A stretch of DNA of 64,000 nt from Paenibacillus sp. FSL K6-1096 (lineage in GTDB: Bacteria; Bacillota; Bacilli; Paenibacillales; Paenibacillaceae): positions 4,712,001 through 4,776,000 of the forward strand of contig NZ_CP150274.1 of NCBI RefSeq assembly GCF_037977055.1, written 5' to 3'. How positions within the stretch are numbered: position 1 is the first letter of the stretch; each line of letters opens with the position of its first letter. Under the pieces are notes generated by a model, which had not been told where the DNA came from, ran no database searches, and saw only the letters and a program-made list of their open reading frames with translations. The translations under genes were made by a program, and so were the position numbers. Positions 8,304 through 17,262 of the stretch are shown here, in pieces.

Positions 8304-8996
8304 GTGAACAACGCTAATCTCAGCGTACTTGTAGTAGAAGATGATGCTGATATTAACCGCCTGCTGTGCCGGATGCTGACAGGTGAAGGACTGAACGCTG
8401 TACCTGCATTCTCGGGGAGTGAAGCCTCCCTCAGAATGTCGCTGGAGGACTACCAGCTGATCCTGATGGACCTGATGCTGCCGGGAATCACAGGCGAGTC
8501 GCTGATTGCGCAGATCCGCGCACAGTCTACTGTTCCCATTATTGTAATCTCGGCCAAAAGCGCGCTGGAGGACAAGGTGAGCCTGCTGCGTCTGGGAGCG
8601 GATGATTATATTACCAAGCCATTTGACCAGGAGGAGGTGTTGGCCAGAGTGTACGCGCAGCTCCGCCGGCTGCAATATTCGCCTGCCGCAGGGTCTGACG
8701 GCGAGATACTCAAGGTACGCGGGCTGGTCATGGACAAACAGCGGCGGGAGGTTAGGCTGGAAGACCGGGTCCTGGCTTTAACCAAATACGAATTTGAGCT
8801 GCTGGCGGTGCTGATGTCGAGGCCGGATCATATTTTCTCCAAAAGCGAGCTGTACCGGCAGATCTGGGGCGGCACGTACCTGGGAGACGATAACACCATT
8901 AATGTACATATCAGCAATCTGCGGGCCAAAATGGCCGCAGTCACGGAAGAGGAGTATATCCGCACGATCTGGGGCATCGGGTTCAAGCTCGTATAA
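8304..8996 (+). CDS. OmpR-family response regulator
   Basis: 230 residues, GTG start 9 bases after AGGAGG. Receiver domain with acidic EDD at 12-14, phospho-acceptor Asp56 in LILMDLMLP and Lys in ITKPF near 106, then a winged-helix output domain ending in IRTIWGIGFKL. The matching kinase is probably the one at 10.77 kb, beyond two ABC transporter genes; regulator, ABC pair and kinase resemble antibiotic-resistance or lantibiotic-immunity loci. A direct repeat immediately downstream at 9011-9033 is a plausible binding site for this protein. Confidence 0.92.
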   Translation: MNNANLSVLVVEDDADINRLLCRMLTGEGLNAVPAFSGSEASLRMSLEDYQLILMDLMLPGITGESLIAQIRAQSTVPIIVISAKSALEDKVSLLRLGADDYITKPFDQEEVLARVYAQLRRLQYSPAAGSDGEILKVRGLVMDKQRREVRLEDRVLALTKYEFELLAVLMSRPDHIFSKSELYRQIWGGTYLGDDNTINVHISNLRAKMAAVTEEEYIRTIWGIGFKLV

Positions 8997-9010
8997 CGGG
9001 TGAATTCTTT

Positions 9011-9060
9011 AGACTTTCTTAAGACTTTGCTTAAAGGTTATTAAAAGTGTTCTTTATACA
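9011..9060 (+). promoter_or_regulatory. Probable response-regulator box and promoter of the ABC/kinase operon
   Basis: AGACTTTCTTA is followed at once by AGACTTTGCTTA, an 11-12 base direct repeat of the kind bound head-to-tail by OmpR/PhoB regulators. About 20 bases further, TATACA at 9055-9060 could serve as a -10 element with TAAAGG at 9032-9037 as a poor -35, which fits activator dependence. A transcript would begin near 9067, ahead of the AAGGGAG site of the ABC gene. Confidence 0.55.
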
Positions 9061-9093
9061 ATGGAATTATCAAACGGCAAGGGAGTCTTAACG

Positions 9094-10017
9094 ATGATGC
9101 ATTGTATATTGGAGATTAAGGCGCTCAATAAGACCTATCAGGAAGCTTATGCGCTCCGGGATATTAACCTGCAGATTGAGTCAGGGGATATCGTAGCACT
9201 GATCGGTAAAAATGGCGCAGGCAAAACCACGCTGTTCAAATGTATTACAGAGCAGGTGTTTCCGTCGGCAGGCACGATTACGCTCTACGGACACCGGGAT
9301 GACGCCGGTCTGCGGAAGGGGCGCCGGAGCATCGGGGCGATGATTGAAGAGCCGGCGTTCTTCCCGGACTTCACGGCCAGGCAGAACCTGGAGTACTTCC
9401 GCCTGCAGAGGGGGCTGGCCGGTAAGGATTCCATAGAGCAGGCGCTTAAGGAGGTCAATCTGCTTCAAGCCGCAAACAAGAAATTCAAAGCCTTCTCCCT
9501 CGGGATGAAGCAGCGGCTGGGACTTGCGCTTGCGCTGATGACCCGCCCTGAGCTGCTAATTCTGGATGAACCGACCAATGGCCTTGACCCGGAGGGGAAG
9601 GCGGAGATCCGCCAGCTCCTGCAGACCCTGAATGAAGAGAAGAGGGTCACGATCCTCATCTCAAGTCACGTATTGTCTGAGCTGCAGAGTGTGGCTACCC
9701 GTTATATTTTCATGGATCAGGGGAAGATTGTAGAGCAATTGACGGCAGAAGAGCTGCTGCAGAAGACCAGAAGAAATGTAGAGATTGTTGTGGATAACAG
9801 CGGCAAGGCCTCTACGGTTCTGGAACAGCATTTCCCGGGGATTCCGTACCGGATTCTGCCGGGACACCGGATTCTGCTCTCCGGCGGTATGGATAAGACC
9901 GATCAGCTCAACCGGGTGCTCCATGCCCAAGGCGTCAGCGTGTTCTCCATTACAGCCACCGGCGGGGATTTGGAAGAATACTACCTGGGTCTGCTGGGAG
10001 GTGAGCGTCATGCTTAA
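9094..10017 (+). CDS. ABC transporter ATP-binding protein (bacitracin/lantibiotic-export type)
   Basis: 307 residues. Contains Walker A GKNGAGKTT, the signature FSLGMKQRLGLALAL, Walker B LLILDEPTNGLDP and the switch His in LISSHVLSEL, then a C-terminal tail of about 90 residues typical of BcrA-like subunits. It should drive the permease encoded next. The ATG at this position is 8 bases after GGGAG; a further in-frame ATG 33 bases upstream lacks a site and lies where transcription probably starts. The gene overlaps the permease by eight bases. Regulator and kinase on either side suggest a role in sensing and resisting peptide antibiotics, but the substrate is inferred. Confidence 0.92.
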   Translation: MMHCILEIKALNKTYQEAYALRDINLQIESGDIVALIGKNGAGKTTLFKCITEQVFPSAGTITLYGHRDDAGLRKGRRSIGAMIEEPAFFPDFTARQNLEYFRLQRGLAGKDSIEQALKEVNLLQAANKKFKAFSLGMKQRLGLALALMTRPELLILDEPTNGLDPEGKAEIRQLLQTLNEEKRVTILISSHVLSELQSVATRYIFMDQGKIVEQLTAEELLQKTRRNVEIVVDNSGKASTVLEQHFPGIPYRILPGHRILLSGGMDKTDQLNRVLHAQGVSVFSITATGGDLEEYYLGLLGGERHA

Positions 10018-10747
10018 TCTGATGAAAAGTGAGCAGTACCGTTTTGTCCGCACCAAGAACTATTATTATTACGGGTTGCTCTGTGTGGTGCTAATGGTTG
10101 CTGCCGCCATAACGCTCATGGTCTTTCATCAGTCTGTGCCGGATTTTCCCTATGGGAATGAGCGATTCTTCTACCGTAATGTGCTGTCTATGATGCCGGT
10201 GGTATTCGCCTTGCTGTCTATTTTTACCGGGGTCCTGATGGGGGATAACAAGCATGTGCTCAAAAATACCGTAGCCTACGGCTTCAGCAGACGCTCGATC
10301 TACACCGCCAAGCTGCTGGTTACACTGGCCGGCTTCCTGCTGTTCGCGCTCGTTCTGGTCGGGATCTCGGTCCTGCTCGGTTCGAAGCTGCTGCTGCGCA
10401 GCTATGAATATGCGCTAACTGAATACTGCCAGATGCTGCTTGGTATGCTGCCTATTATGATTGCCGGTGTAACCACCTACTTCTGTATCAACGCTGTGAT
10501 GAACAAGAATGCACAGATATCTACCGTGTTCCTGCTGATCTATTTCCTGCCCCACATGATTCTGAGCGCGCTGAAAGGCAGATTTACCTGGGCGGCCTGG
10601 CTCTACAGTCATAGCCCTGCTTATTATTTGTTCAATGCCTACGATTTGGGGACCTATCCTGCCTGGGAGCCGTGGGTTACAGGAATGGTGTGTACGCTGT
10701 TCTTTTATGTATTGGGATTGTATCTGTTCAGGAAGGAAGAGTTCTAA
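10010..10747 (+). CDS. ABC transporter permease
   Basis: 245 residues with about six hydrophobic helices, for example YGLLCVVLMVAAAITLMVF near 22-40 and LLVTLAGFLLFALVLVGIS near 102-120. Size and layout fit ABC-2 type permeases of the BcrB class that pair with the ATPase encoded upstream. The start is the ATG 6 bases after GGGAGGTG inside the end of the ATPase gene. The kinase gene follows after 26 bases with its own strong AAGGAGGG site. Confidence 0.85.
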   Translation: MLNLMKSEQYRFVRTKNYYYYGLLCVVLMVAAAITLMVFHQSVPDFPYGNERFFYRNVLSMMPVVFALLSIFTGVLMGDNKHVLKNTVAYGFSRRSIYTAKLLVTLAGFLLFALVLVGISVLLGSKLLLRSYEYALTEYCQMLLGMLPIMIAGVTTYFCINAVMNKNAQISTVFLLIYFLPHMILSALKGRFTWAAWLYSHSPAYYLFNAYDLGTYPAWEPWVTGMVCTLFFYVLGLYLFRKEEF

Positions 10748-10773
10748 CAGATGCTGCTAAGGAGGGAAGACGT

Positions 10774-11679
10774 ATGTATCTTGCTATAGCCATCATTGCC
10801 GTTCTAGCCGCTGTATGTATACTCGTTGTGTATCTGCTGCAGCGGCAGAGCATGATTCAAGTACGGCGGCAATTGACGGAGTGGGAGTCGTCTTCCCTGC
10901 AGCACCTCCATGTCAAGCTGCCTCTGCCCGGGAAGGAGATGGAGAAGCTCATCGTGGCCCTTAACCGGCTGCTGGATCAGCGCCAGAGAGAGCGGGTGAT
11001 CCACCAGTCGAGAGAGCGCGCCGTGAAGGAAGAGATCGCCAATCTGTCCCATGATCTGCGGACTCCGCTTACGTCCATGCAGGGATATGCCCATCTGTTG
11101 AAAGATCCCCTGGCTTCCGAGGCCGAGCGGCAGCAGTATTTGGAGATTATCATACATAAGATGGCGGTCATGAACAATATTGTCGAAGCGTTCTACGAAT
11201 TGTCCAGTATAGACTCGGGGGACACTCCTTTGGACAGCCAGCCGGTCTATCTCTACAGCCTGCTGAGCGAAGTGATTCTGGCGTTTCATCCGGACCTTAC
11301 GCAGAAGGGCATCGAGGTGCAGCTTCATCTGGATGAGAATGTCAAGGCCATCCCCCTGGATGAGAAAGCCATGATCCGCATCTTCTCCAATGTGCTCCAG
11401 AATGTGCTCCGGTACGGCAAGAACCGCTTAACCGTCTCCCTGTATACGGAAGAGCAGCAGGTGAAGCTGAAGTTCGCCAATGATACGGAGCATATCCGCA
11501 GGGCAGATCTGCCCAGGCTGTTCGAGCGGACGTACACCAGCGATCCTTCGCGGTCAAGCGGCCAGCTCGGTCTGGGACTCGCCATTGTGAAGCAACTGGT
11601 GGAGAGGCAGGGAGGCACGATTGGAGCCGCTTTGAACGGCGGAGAGTTTGAATTGTTTATTGCATTTGGGGAAAAGTGA
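10774..11679 (+). CDS. Small membrane histidine kinase
   Basis: 301 residues. A single N-terminal helix (about 2-22) is followed by a linker, the phospho-acceptor domain with His93 in NLSHDLRTP, and an ATPase domain with N box NVLQNVLRYG and G2 box GLGLAIVKQL. There is no extracellular domain, so it may sense through the membrane or through the ABC transporter, as intramembrane-sensing kinases do. The likely partner is the regulator at 8304. A bidirectional terminator follows two bases after the stop. Confidence 0.9.
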   Translation: MYLAIAIIAVLAAVCILVVYLLQRQSMIQVRRQLTEWESSSLQHLHVKLPLPGKEMEKLIVALNRLLDQRQRERVIHQSRERAVKEEIANLSHDLRTPLTSMQGYAHLLKDPLASEAERQQYLEIIIHKMAVMNNIVEAFYELSSIDSGDTPLDSQPVYLYSLLSEVILAFHPDLTQKGIEVQLHLDENVKAIPLDEKAMIRIFSNVLQNVLRYGKNRLTVSLYTEEQQVKLKFANDTEHIRRADLPRLFERTYTSDPSRSSGQLGLGLAIVKQLVERQGGTIGAALNGGEFELFIAFGEK

Positions 11680-11680
11680 A

Positions 11681-11707
11681 GGGAGCCGCAGAATTGCGGC
11701 TCCCTTT
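11681..11707. terminator. Bidirectional terminator
   Basis: GGGAGCCGCA and TGCGGCTCCC make a perfect 10-base stem with loop GAAT, followed by TTT on the plus strand and TTCACTTTTC on the minus strand. It separates the kinase gene from the convergent NTF2-like gene. Confidence 0.85.
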
Positions 11708-11722
11708 GTGTATGCACAGCTG

Positions 11723-12082
11723 CTACTGATCCTGCTGTAGCGTAATGTGTAACGAGCTGATTTTGCCACCCTGCACCTTGAATTCATGCCGGAACTGCTG
11801 TGGGGCAGGGACGCGGTTCTTGTTGAACTCGCCCTCCATCTCAGCGGTCACGGCAATGCGGCCTCCGGCTTCTTCAATGTCCATAATGGTGAAGCGGACC
11901 TTGGCCGAGAATAGCTCGGATTCTCCCCAGGCCGCTATAGCCTCGGTGCCCTCTGCCGTCTTCCCGTTATTCTTCACCACAGCACCGGGTGCGAACAAAT
12001 CGATGAACGCCTCCGGCTGGTATTGGTTCACGGCGTTGTAGAAGTCCTGTACCTCAATCGGCAAGGTAACATGCTGGTTCAT
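11723..12082 (-). CDS. NTF2-like (SnoaL-type) nuclear transport factor 2 fold protein
   Basis: 119 residues. VQDFYNAVNQYQPEAFIDLFAPGAVV near the start, a central WGESELF segment and alternating strands at the end match the cone-shaped NTF2-like fold used by SnoaL polyketide cyclases, steroid isomerases and many small stand-alone proteins. AGGAGG lies about 9 bases before the ATG. It stands alone between two terminators or promoters. Function cannot be assigned beyond the fold; ligand binding or a small enzymatic role is possible. Confidence 0.72.
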   Translation of the reverse strand: MNQHVTLPIEVQDFYNAVNQYQPEAFIDLFAPGAVVKNNGKTAEGTEAIAAWGESELFSAKVRFTIMDIEEAGGRIAVTAEMEGEFNKNRVPAPQQFRHEFKVQGGKISSLHITLQQDQ

Positions 12083-12193
12083 GAGTATCTGCCTCCTGTA
12101 AGTAGATTGGCGCGCTTGTCCTGCGCCCTTACCATACCTTAAACGGATCGGACGACCGGTAAGCAGAGGCTTTTCGCGGAACCGGACCGGGAG

Positions 12194-13111
12194 CTAAGGA
12201 TACAACATGTTCTGCCCGGCGGTCAGGCCGGTATTCTTGCGGAATTCAGAGGGAGAGCAGTTCATCGCCTTGCGGAACACTTTGATGAAGTAGCTCACGT
12301 TGTCGAAGCCGACGTCCATGGCGATGCCGGAGATTTTGCGGTCACTCTGCTGCAGAAGCGCTGCGGCCTGGCGGACCCGGTAGGAGTTGATATAGTCTAC
12401 AGGCGTCTTGCGGGTCATGCTTTTGAAGAAACGGCAGAATTGTCCTTCGCTCATCGGAATCAGCCCGGCCAGGTCGCGCGTGCGGATCGGCTCCTGATAG
12501 TGGTCCTGGATATAGAGAATGGCCTTCTTCAGCCGGTCCGCCTTCGTATTATCCGCCCCCTCCGAGGGGCTGTGGTTCACCGAACGTCCGGGCAGCGCAA
12601 TCTGCGAGAGCATGATCAGCAGGGTGCCTTTGATAAAAGACTCGAATCCTGGCATCTGCTGTTCATAGGCCTTCATCATATGGTTCAGATGCAGCAGCAG
12701 CTCCGCCTGCCAGGGCACGGACGCGGTAAGGTGGCGCGGGAAGCTCTGGCGTTTCTCCTGAAGCGGCAGAATGACGGTCTGCTGGATGGTATCATATTGG
12801 GCGCTGGCCAGAAGATCAGGGTGGAAGACCAGTGCGCAGAAGCGGCAAGGTGTATCCGCAAGCGCATAAGCGGCATGGATATCGCCGGACTCAATGAACA
12901 CAGCCTCGCCGGGGCGGAGCGTGAAATAGTCGGTATCCACCTGGAACAGAATCTCTCCCTCCAGCAGCAGGAAGAACTCAGCCTCCTCATGCCAGTGGGT
13001 ATCCAGAACATGCGCTCCGGCCGGCAGCTCGATCCAATAGGCGGCGAGGGGGAACATGGCGTCTCCGTGCTCGCGGTCTTCCTTCAGCAGGCGCTGCGAG
13101 GTGCGGTCCAT
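12194..13111 (-). CDS. AraC-family regulator with N-terminal cupin
   Basis: 305 residues. The N-terminal half (HWHEEAEFFLLLEGEILFQV, then PGEAVFIESGDIHAAYA) is a cupin sugar-sensing domain. The C-terminal 100 residues are two helix-turn-helix motifs (GLIPMSEGQFCRFFKSMT; SGIAMDVGFDNVSYFIKVFRK). AGGAGGG is 9 bases before the ATG. It is divergent from the alpha-xylosidase gene and probably controls it in response to a sugar; the shared 131-base region holds a TATAAT facing the xylosidase. Confidence 0.9.
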   Translation of the reverse strand: MDRTSQRLLKEDREHGDAMFPLAAYWIELPAGAHVLDTHWHEEAEFFLLLEGEILFQVDTDYFTLRPGEAVFIESGDIHAAYALADTPCRFCALVFHPDLLASAQYDTIQQTVILPLQEKRQSFPRHLTASVPWQAELLLHLNHMMKAYEQQMPGFESFIKGTLLIMLSQIALPGRSVNHSPSEGADNTKADRLKKAILYIQDHYQEPIRTRDLAGLIPMSEGQFCRFFKSMTRKTPVDYINSYRVRQAAALLQQSDRKISGIAMDVGFDNVSYFIKVFRKAMNCSPSEFRKNTGLTAGQNMLYP

Positions 13112-13173
13112 AGATTAATGCCCTCCTTTCGGAATTAACGTCAGAATAGTGTTATAAATAAGCTATATTATAT

Positions 13174-13202
13174 TAGTTATGCGCTTTTATTATCGGTATA
13201 AT
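13174..13202 (+). promoter_or_regulatory. Promoter of the alpha-xylosidase gene
   Basis: A perfect TATAAT at 13197-13202 lies 40 bases before the ATG. The segment 17 bases upstream (TAGTTA) is a poor -35, which suggests activation, plausibly by the divergent AraC regulator. The surrounding sequence is very AT-rich. Confidence 0.6.
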
Positions 13203-13242
13203 GCAACTATAAACACCAAATCGAAAGGTGGCAAGCACACTT

Positions 13243-15564
13243 ATGAAATTTACAGACGGTCTCTGGCTGGTCCGGGACGGGATTACAATTAATGGTGCAG
13301 TGCAGAACTACGTGGTCGAGAAAACAGAGGAAGGCCTGACCGCCATCACGCAGACGACTCCCATCACGGGACGTTCGGCTACCCTCAACTCCACGCTGCT
13401 GACGGTGAAATTCCATTCCCCGCTTCCGGGTGTGGTGGGAGTCAAGATTATTCATAACGACGGAGTGATTGACCGGGGGCCTTCGTTTGAGCTGACCGAG
13501 GGAACGGGAGATCATGTTCAGATTGAAGAGAGCGAAGCACAGACGGTGCTGATCAGCGGCGGACTCCGTGTCGTCATCAACAAAGGCACCCACTGGTCGG
13601 TGGACTTCTACCGCGGCGATGAGCGGATTACCGGCAGCGGCTTCAAGTCGATGGCTTATATTACAGATCAGAACGGCAACACCTTCATGCGGGAGGAGCT
13701 GGATCTCGGTGTCGGCGAATTCGTCTATGGTCTGGGCGAGCGCTTTACGGCTTTTGTCAAAAATGGACAGGTTGTCGATCTGTGGAACAAAGACGGCGGC
13801 ACAAGCTCCGAGCAGGCGTACAAGAACGTTCCGTTCTATGTGACGAGCAAGGGTTACGGCGTCTTCGTGAACCATCCGGAGCTGGTCTCCTATGAAATCG
13901 CTTCAGAGAAGGTGAAGAAGGCTCAGTTCAGCGTAGCGGGCGAGAGCCTGGAATACTTCGTAATCGACGGGCCAACCATTAAAGAGGTAATCACCAAATA
14001 CACTTCCCTGACCGGCAAGCCTGCGCTGCCTCCCGCCTGGAGCTTCGGGCTGTGGCTGACCACTTCGTTCACGACGGACTACGATGAAGCAACGGTCAAT
14101 TCCTTCGTGGAGGGGATGGCGGAGCGCGATCTGCCGCTGCATGTGTTCCACTTCGACTGCTTCTGGATGCGCGAATACCAGTGGACCGATTTCCAGTGGG
14201 ATTCCCGCGTGTTCCCGGACCCGGTGGGGATGCTGAAGCGTCTGCATGACAAGGGGCTGAAGATCTGCGTCTGGATCAACTCCTATATCGGGCAGCGTTC
14301 CCCGCTGTTTGAAGAAGGCAAGAAGAACGGCTATCTGCTGAAACGGCCGAACGGCGACGTCTATCAGACCGACCTGTGGCAAGCGGGCATGGGGCTGGTC
14401 GACTTCACGAACCCTGCAGCCTGCGAATGGTATGCCGGTTATCTGCGCGATCTGGTGGATATGGGCGTAGACAGCTTCAAGACCGACTTCGGTGAGCGGA
14501 TTCCAACGGATGTGGTCTATTTTGACGGCTCTGATCCGTACAAGATGCATAACTACTATACCCAGTTGTATAACAAGGTTGTATTCGAGGTGCTGGAAGA
14601 GAAGCTCGGCAAAAATGAAGCCGCCGTCTTCGCACGCTCCGCCACCGCCGGCGGCCAGCAGTTCCCGGTTCACTGGGGCGGCGACTGCTACGCCGACTAT
14701 GAATCGATGGCCGAGAGTCTGCGCGGCGGCCTGTCGCTCGGCCTCTCCGGCTTCGGCTTCTGGAGCCACGACATCGGCGGGTTCGAGAACACCGCTCCGG
14801 CCCATGTGTTCAAGCGCTGGCTGGCCTTCGGCCTGCTCTCCAGCCACAGCCGGCTGCACGGCAGCACCTCGTACCGTGTGCCTTGGGCGTATGACGATGA
14901 GGCCGTGGACGTTACCCGCTTCTTCACCAAGCTCAAATGCAGCCTGATGCCATACCTGTATGATGTCGCCGGACAGGCGCATGAGCAGGGCTGGGCTTCG
15001 ATGCGGGCGATGGTGATGGAATTCCCGGAAGATCCGACCTGTGAGGTGCTGGACCGCCAGTACATGCTGGGGGATTCCCTGCTGGTTGCTCCGATCTTCC
15101 AGGAGAACGGCGAAGTGAAGTACTATCTGCCGGCTGGACGCTGGACACACCTGCTGAATGGTGAGACTGTACAGGGCGGATCATGGCGCAAGGAGAAGCA
15201 TGACTTCTTCAGCCTGCCACTGTTCGTGCGGCAGAATGCTTTGCTAGCTGTAGGCAGCGTGGATAACCGGCCGGATTATGATTTTGCTGATGGCGTGAAG
15301 CTCAGCCTGTACTCCCTGGAGGACGGGAAGACGGCGGCAGCCACTGTCCGCGACATCAACGGCGCGCCTGAGCTGAAGGTTGAAGCGGTACGCAGCGGCA
15401 GCACGGTAACCGTAACGGCTGAGGGCAGCGGCAAAGCCTTCACCTTCGCGGTGAAGGACCTCGGCGCTATTGCTTCGGTGGATGGCGCGGCGCAGGCCGA
15501 TGAGACGACCGTGAGTGTGGGTGCGGGCGCGAAGTCGGTATCGTTCACGATTACGCTGAAGTAA
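13243..15564 (+). CDS. yicI: Family 31 alpha-xylosidase
   Basis: 773 residues, close to the 772 of E. coli YicI, a cytoplasmic enzyme that removes alpha-linked xylose from xyloglucan oligosaccharides such as isoprimeverose. The nucleophile lies in FKTDFGERIP (Asp415) and the acid/base in WGGDCYADY (Asp481), one residue off the E. coli numbering, with the same flanking residues. No signal peptide is present. The ATG at this position is about 11 bases after AAAGGTGG; a GTG inside that site is less likely. It is divergent from an AraC regulator and followed, after a repeat array, by an SGNH hydrolase, which fits hemicellulose use. Confidence 0.92.
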   Translation: MKFTDGLWLVRDGITINGAVQNYVVEKTEEGLTAITQTTPITGRSATLNSTLLTVKFHSPLPGVVGVKIIHNDGVIDRGPSFELTEGTGDHVQIEESEAQTVLISGGLRVVINKGTHWSVDFYRGDERITGSGFKSMAYITDQNGNTFMREELDLGVGEFVYGLGERFTAFVKNGQVVDLWNKDGGTSSEQAYKNVPFYVTSKGYGVFVNHPELVSYEIASEKVKKAQFSVAGESLEYFVIDGPTIKEVITKYTSLTGKPALPPAWSFGLWLTTSFTTDYDEATVNSFVEGMAERDLPLHVFHFDCFWMREYQWTDFQWDSRVFPDPVGMLKRLHDKGLKICVWINSYIGQRSPLFEEGKKNGYLLKRPNGDVYQTDLWQAGMGLVDFTNPAACEWYAGYLRDLVDMGVDSFKTDFGERIPTDVVYFDGSDPYKMHNYYTQLYNKVVFEVLEEKLGKNEAAVFARSATAGGQQFPVHWGGDCYADYESMAESLRGGLSLGLSGFGFWSHDIGGFENTAPAHVFKRWLAFGLLSSHSRLHGSTSYRVPWAYDDEAVDVTRFFTKLKCSLMPYLYDVAGQAHEQGWASMRAMVMEFPEDPTCEVLDRQYMLGDSLLVAPIFQENGEVKYYLPAGRWTHLLNGETVQGGSWRKEKHDFFSLPLFVRQNALLAVGSVDNRPDYDFADGVKLSLYSLEDGKTAAATVRDINGAPELKVEAVRSGSTVTVTAEGSGKAFTFAVKDLGAIASVDGAAQADETTVSVGAGAKSVSFTITLK

Positions 15565-15713
15565 GACAACCAGATTACCTTTTAACTAAGATAACTAAAG
15601 ACTGAATTAACACACCCGGCTCTCTGATGACAGGCGACAATCGTCTCCTGGCTCGGGGAGCTTTTTGGGGATTGGCGTCTGAGGAGGTGCACAAGGGTGC
15701 GCCGCAATGGGCT

Positions 15714-15893
15714 AAATGCTGCAAGAATTGCAACATTCCCCTCAGCAGGAGCAGGGCTAGGGCGAATTGTTGTCCAAAATGCAGCATTTCAGCTTCACTG
15801 AACGAATCAGCGGCGAAATTCCTGCATTTTATGCAACATTGCACCAGAATAGCGGGTTTCGCAGGCATCAGAGTTGCAGATCATGCAACATTA
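15714..15893. repeat. Palindrome array, TGCAACATT class, 51-52 base pitch
   Basis: Four interrupted palindromes (10-5-10 layout) are centred at about 15726, 15777, 15829 and 15881, so 51, 52 and 52 bases apart. Right arms read TGCAACATTC, TGCAGCATTT, TGCAACATTG and TGCAACATTA; left arms are more decayed. Centres are AGAAT, CAAAA, TTTTA and GATCA. The 406-base gap between the alpha-xylosidase and SGNH genes holds little else: a weak hairpin with TTTTT at about 15619-15666 that may end the xylosidase transcript, and the AAAGGAG site of the next gene. Confidence 0.7.
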
Positions 15894-15970
15894 GTCGGGC
15901 AGGAGTCGGGGCCAATGTTGGGTCAAAGGCGGGCCAGAGAAGCAGCACCAGAATAAAGGAGTCGATGATT

Positions 15971-17161
15971 ATGAACAAGATTGAGAACAGTCCAAACGGA
16001 GTGCTGAGCCAGCCGGAGTTCAGCTCGGCCACGGCGCTGTCTACGGCAGCTAACTATATTATGAACGCGGCGGAGCCGTTCACCCATACGTACCGCACCT
16101 ATATCCGGCTGCGGGAGAACGGCAGGCTGACGCTGAAGTTCTGGCACAGCAATGCAGTGGATTCGACCTGGGATCAGGGCGCAGAGGCCAGAGGCAGTGA
16201 GCCGGGCGGGGAGTGGAGCATCGAAGCAGCGTATATCGCCGATGGCGGAGCCGTGCCGGACGGCAGCATTGTACCGGGCTCGCAGGTGCCGGTTACCTTC
16301 GGCGGCGAACGGTCGCGGAAGGTAGAGCCGGGCGGGCAGTTCTGGAGCGACGAGGCTACTGTGGAGCTGCCGGAGGGGCACTTGCTGGCCTTCACCTGGA
16401 CCTTGAAGACGGCTGGTCCAGGCAAGTCATTCCCCTACAATGTGGAGGGAATGCTGGTCTCCGGCTACGATGCGCCGGGTACGCTGGCCGCTCAGGAGTC
16501 GGCAGCGGGGTTCAGCGAATCGGACAAGCTGCAGGTGCTGCCAAGCTTCCTGGGCTACAAGAAAATGGTGGAGAAGAAACTGGTACTCCTGGGCGATTCC
16601 ATCACGCAAGGTGTGCGGACCGCCAAGGACCAATACACGCACTGGGCAGCAAGAATTGCGGAGGGGCTTGGCACGCAGTACGGGGTGTGGAACATCGGCT
16701 CCGGCTGGGGCCGGGCCTACGATGTCGCCACGGACGGCCCCTGGCTGCATAAGGCGCAGCAGGGTGATGAGGTGCTGATCGTGCTTGGAGTGAATGATCT
16801 GGATATCGGCCAGCGTTCAGCAGACGAGTTGCTGGTGGACCTGGAACACATTATCTCCAGGATCAAGGAAGCACGGCCGGAGGCAGCGGTTATTCTCAGC
16901 ACGGTGCCGCCATTTAATTTTGCGGACGAGCGGGAGACTCATTGGCGTAAAGTGAATGAATGTATCCGCACAAGCCCGCCGGCCGGTGTGGACCGCGTGT
17001 TCGACATGGCAGCGGTACTCTCGGTTCCGGCACCCGCAGATCACCGGATCAAGCCGGAATATATGAGCGACGAGTTCGATCCGCATCCGAACGGCGCGGC
17101 CGGTAAGGCAGTGGCGGAAGCTTTTCTGGCGTGGTACGGAGGATGTCCATCGGGGTCTTGA
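15971..17161 (+). CDS. SGNH/GDSL-family hydrolase (probable carbohydrate esterase)
   Basis: 396 residues. The N-terminal 200 residues are strand-rich, with no signal peptide. The C-terminal part holds the SGNH blocks: block I LLGDSITQGV with the nucleophilic Ser, block III GVNDLDIG, and block V DPHPNG with the catalytic Asp and His. Related two-domain proteins remove acetyl groups from plant polysaccharides; with the neighbouring alpha-xylosidase a role in deacetylating xylan or xyloglucan fragments is likely but inferred. Of two close ATGs, this one is 9 bases from AAAGGAG, the other only 3. Confidence 0.83.
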   Translation: MNKIENSPNGVLSQPEFSSATALSTAANYIMNAAEPFTHTYRTYIRLRENGRLTLKFWHSNAVDSTWDQGAEARGSEPGGEWSIEAAYIADGGAVPDGSIVPGSQVPVTFGGERSRKVEPGGQFWSDEATVELPEGHLLAFTWTLKTAGPGKSFPYNVEGMLVSGYDAPGTLAAQESAAGFSESDKLQVLPSFLGYKKMVEKKLVLLGDSITQGVRTAKDQYTHWAARIAEGLGTQYGVWNIGSGWGRAYDVATDGPWLHKAQQGDEVLIVLGVNDLDIGQRSADELLVDLEHIISRIKEARPEAAVILSTVPPFNFADERETHWRKVNECIRTSPPAGVDRVFDMAAVLSVPAPADHRIKPEYMSDEFDPHPNGAAGKAVAEAFLAWYGGCPSGS

Positions 17162-17180
17162 TAGAGCTGCATATTCGCTT

Positions 17181-17262
17181 TTACCCAATTGGGTAATTGC
17201 ATGAATGAAAGACGAGATTGCATAATTGAACGATTGCATGATTCCACGTTTGCACGATAGCG
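17181..17262. repeat. Perfect 16-base palindrome and ATTGCATRATT repeats
   Basis: TTACCCAATTGGGTAA is a perfect palindrome 20 bases after the SGNH stop. It runs into four short copies of (A/T)TTGCAYRAT-like sequence starting at about 17196, 17217, 17233 and 17250, steps of 21, 16 and 17 bases. Possible operator cluster or degenerate repeat; no promoter is evident. Confidence 0.55.
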
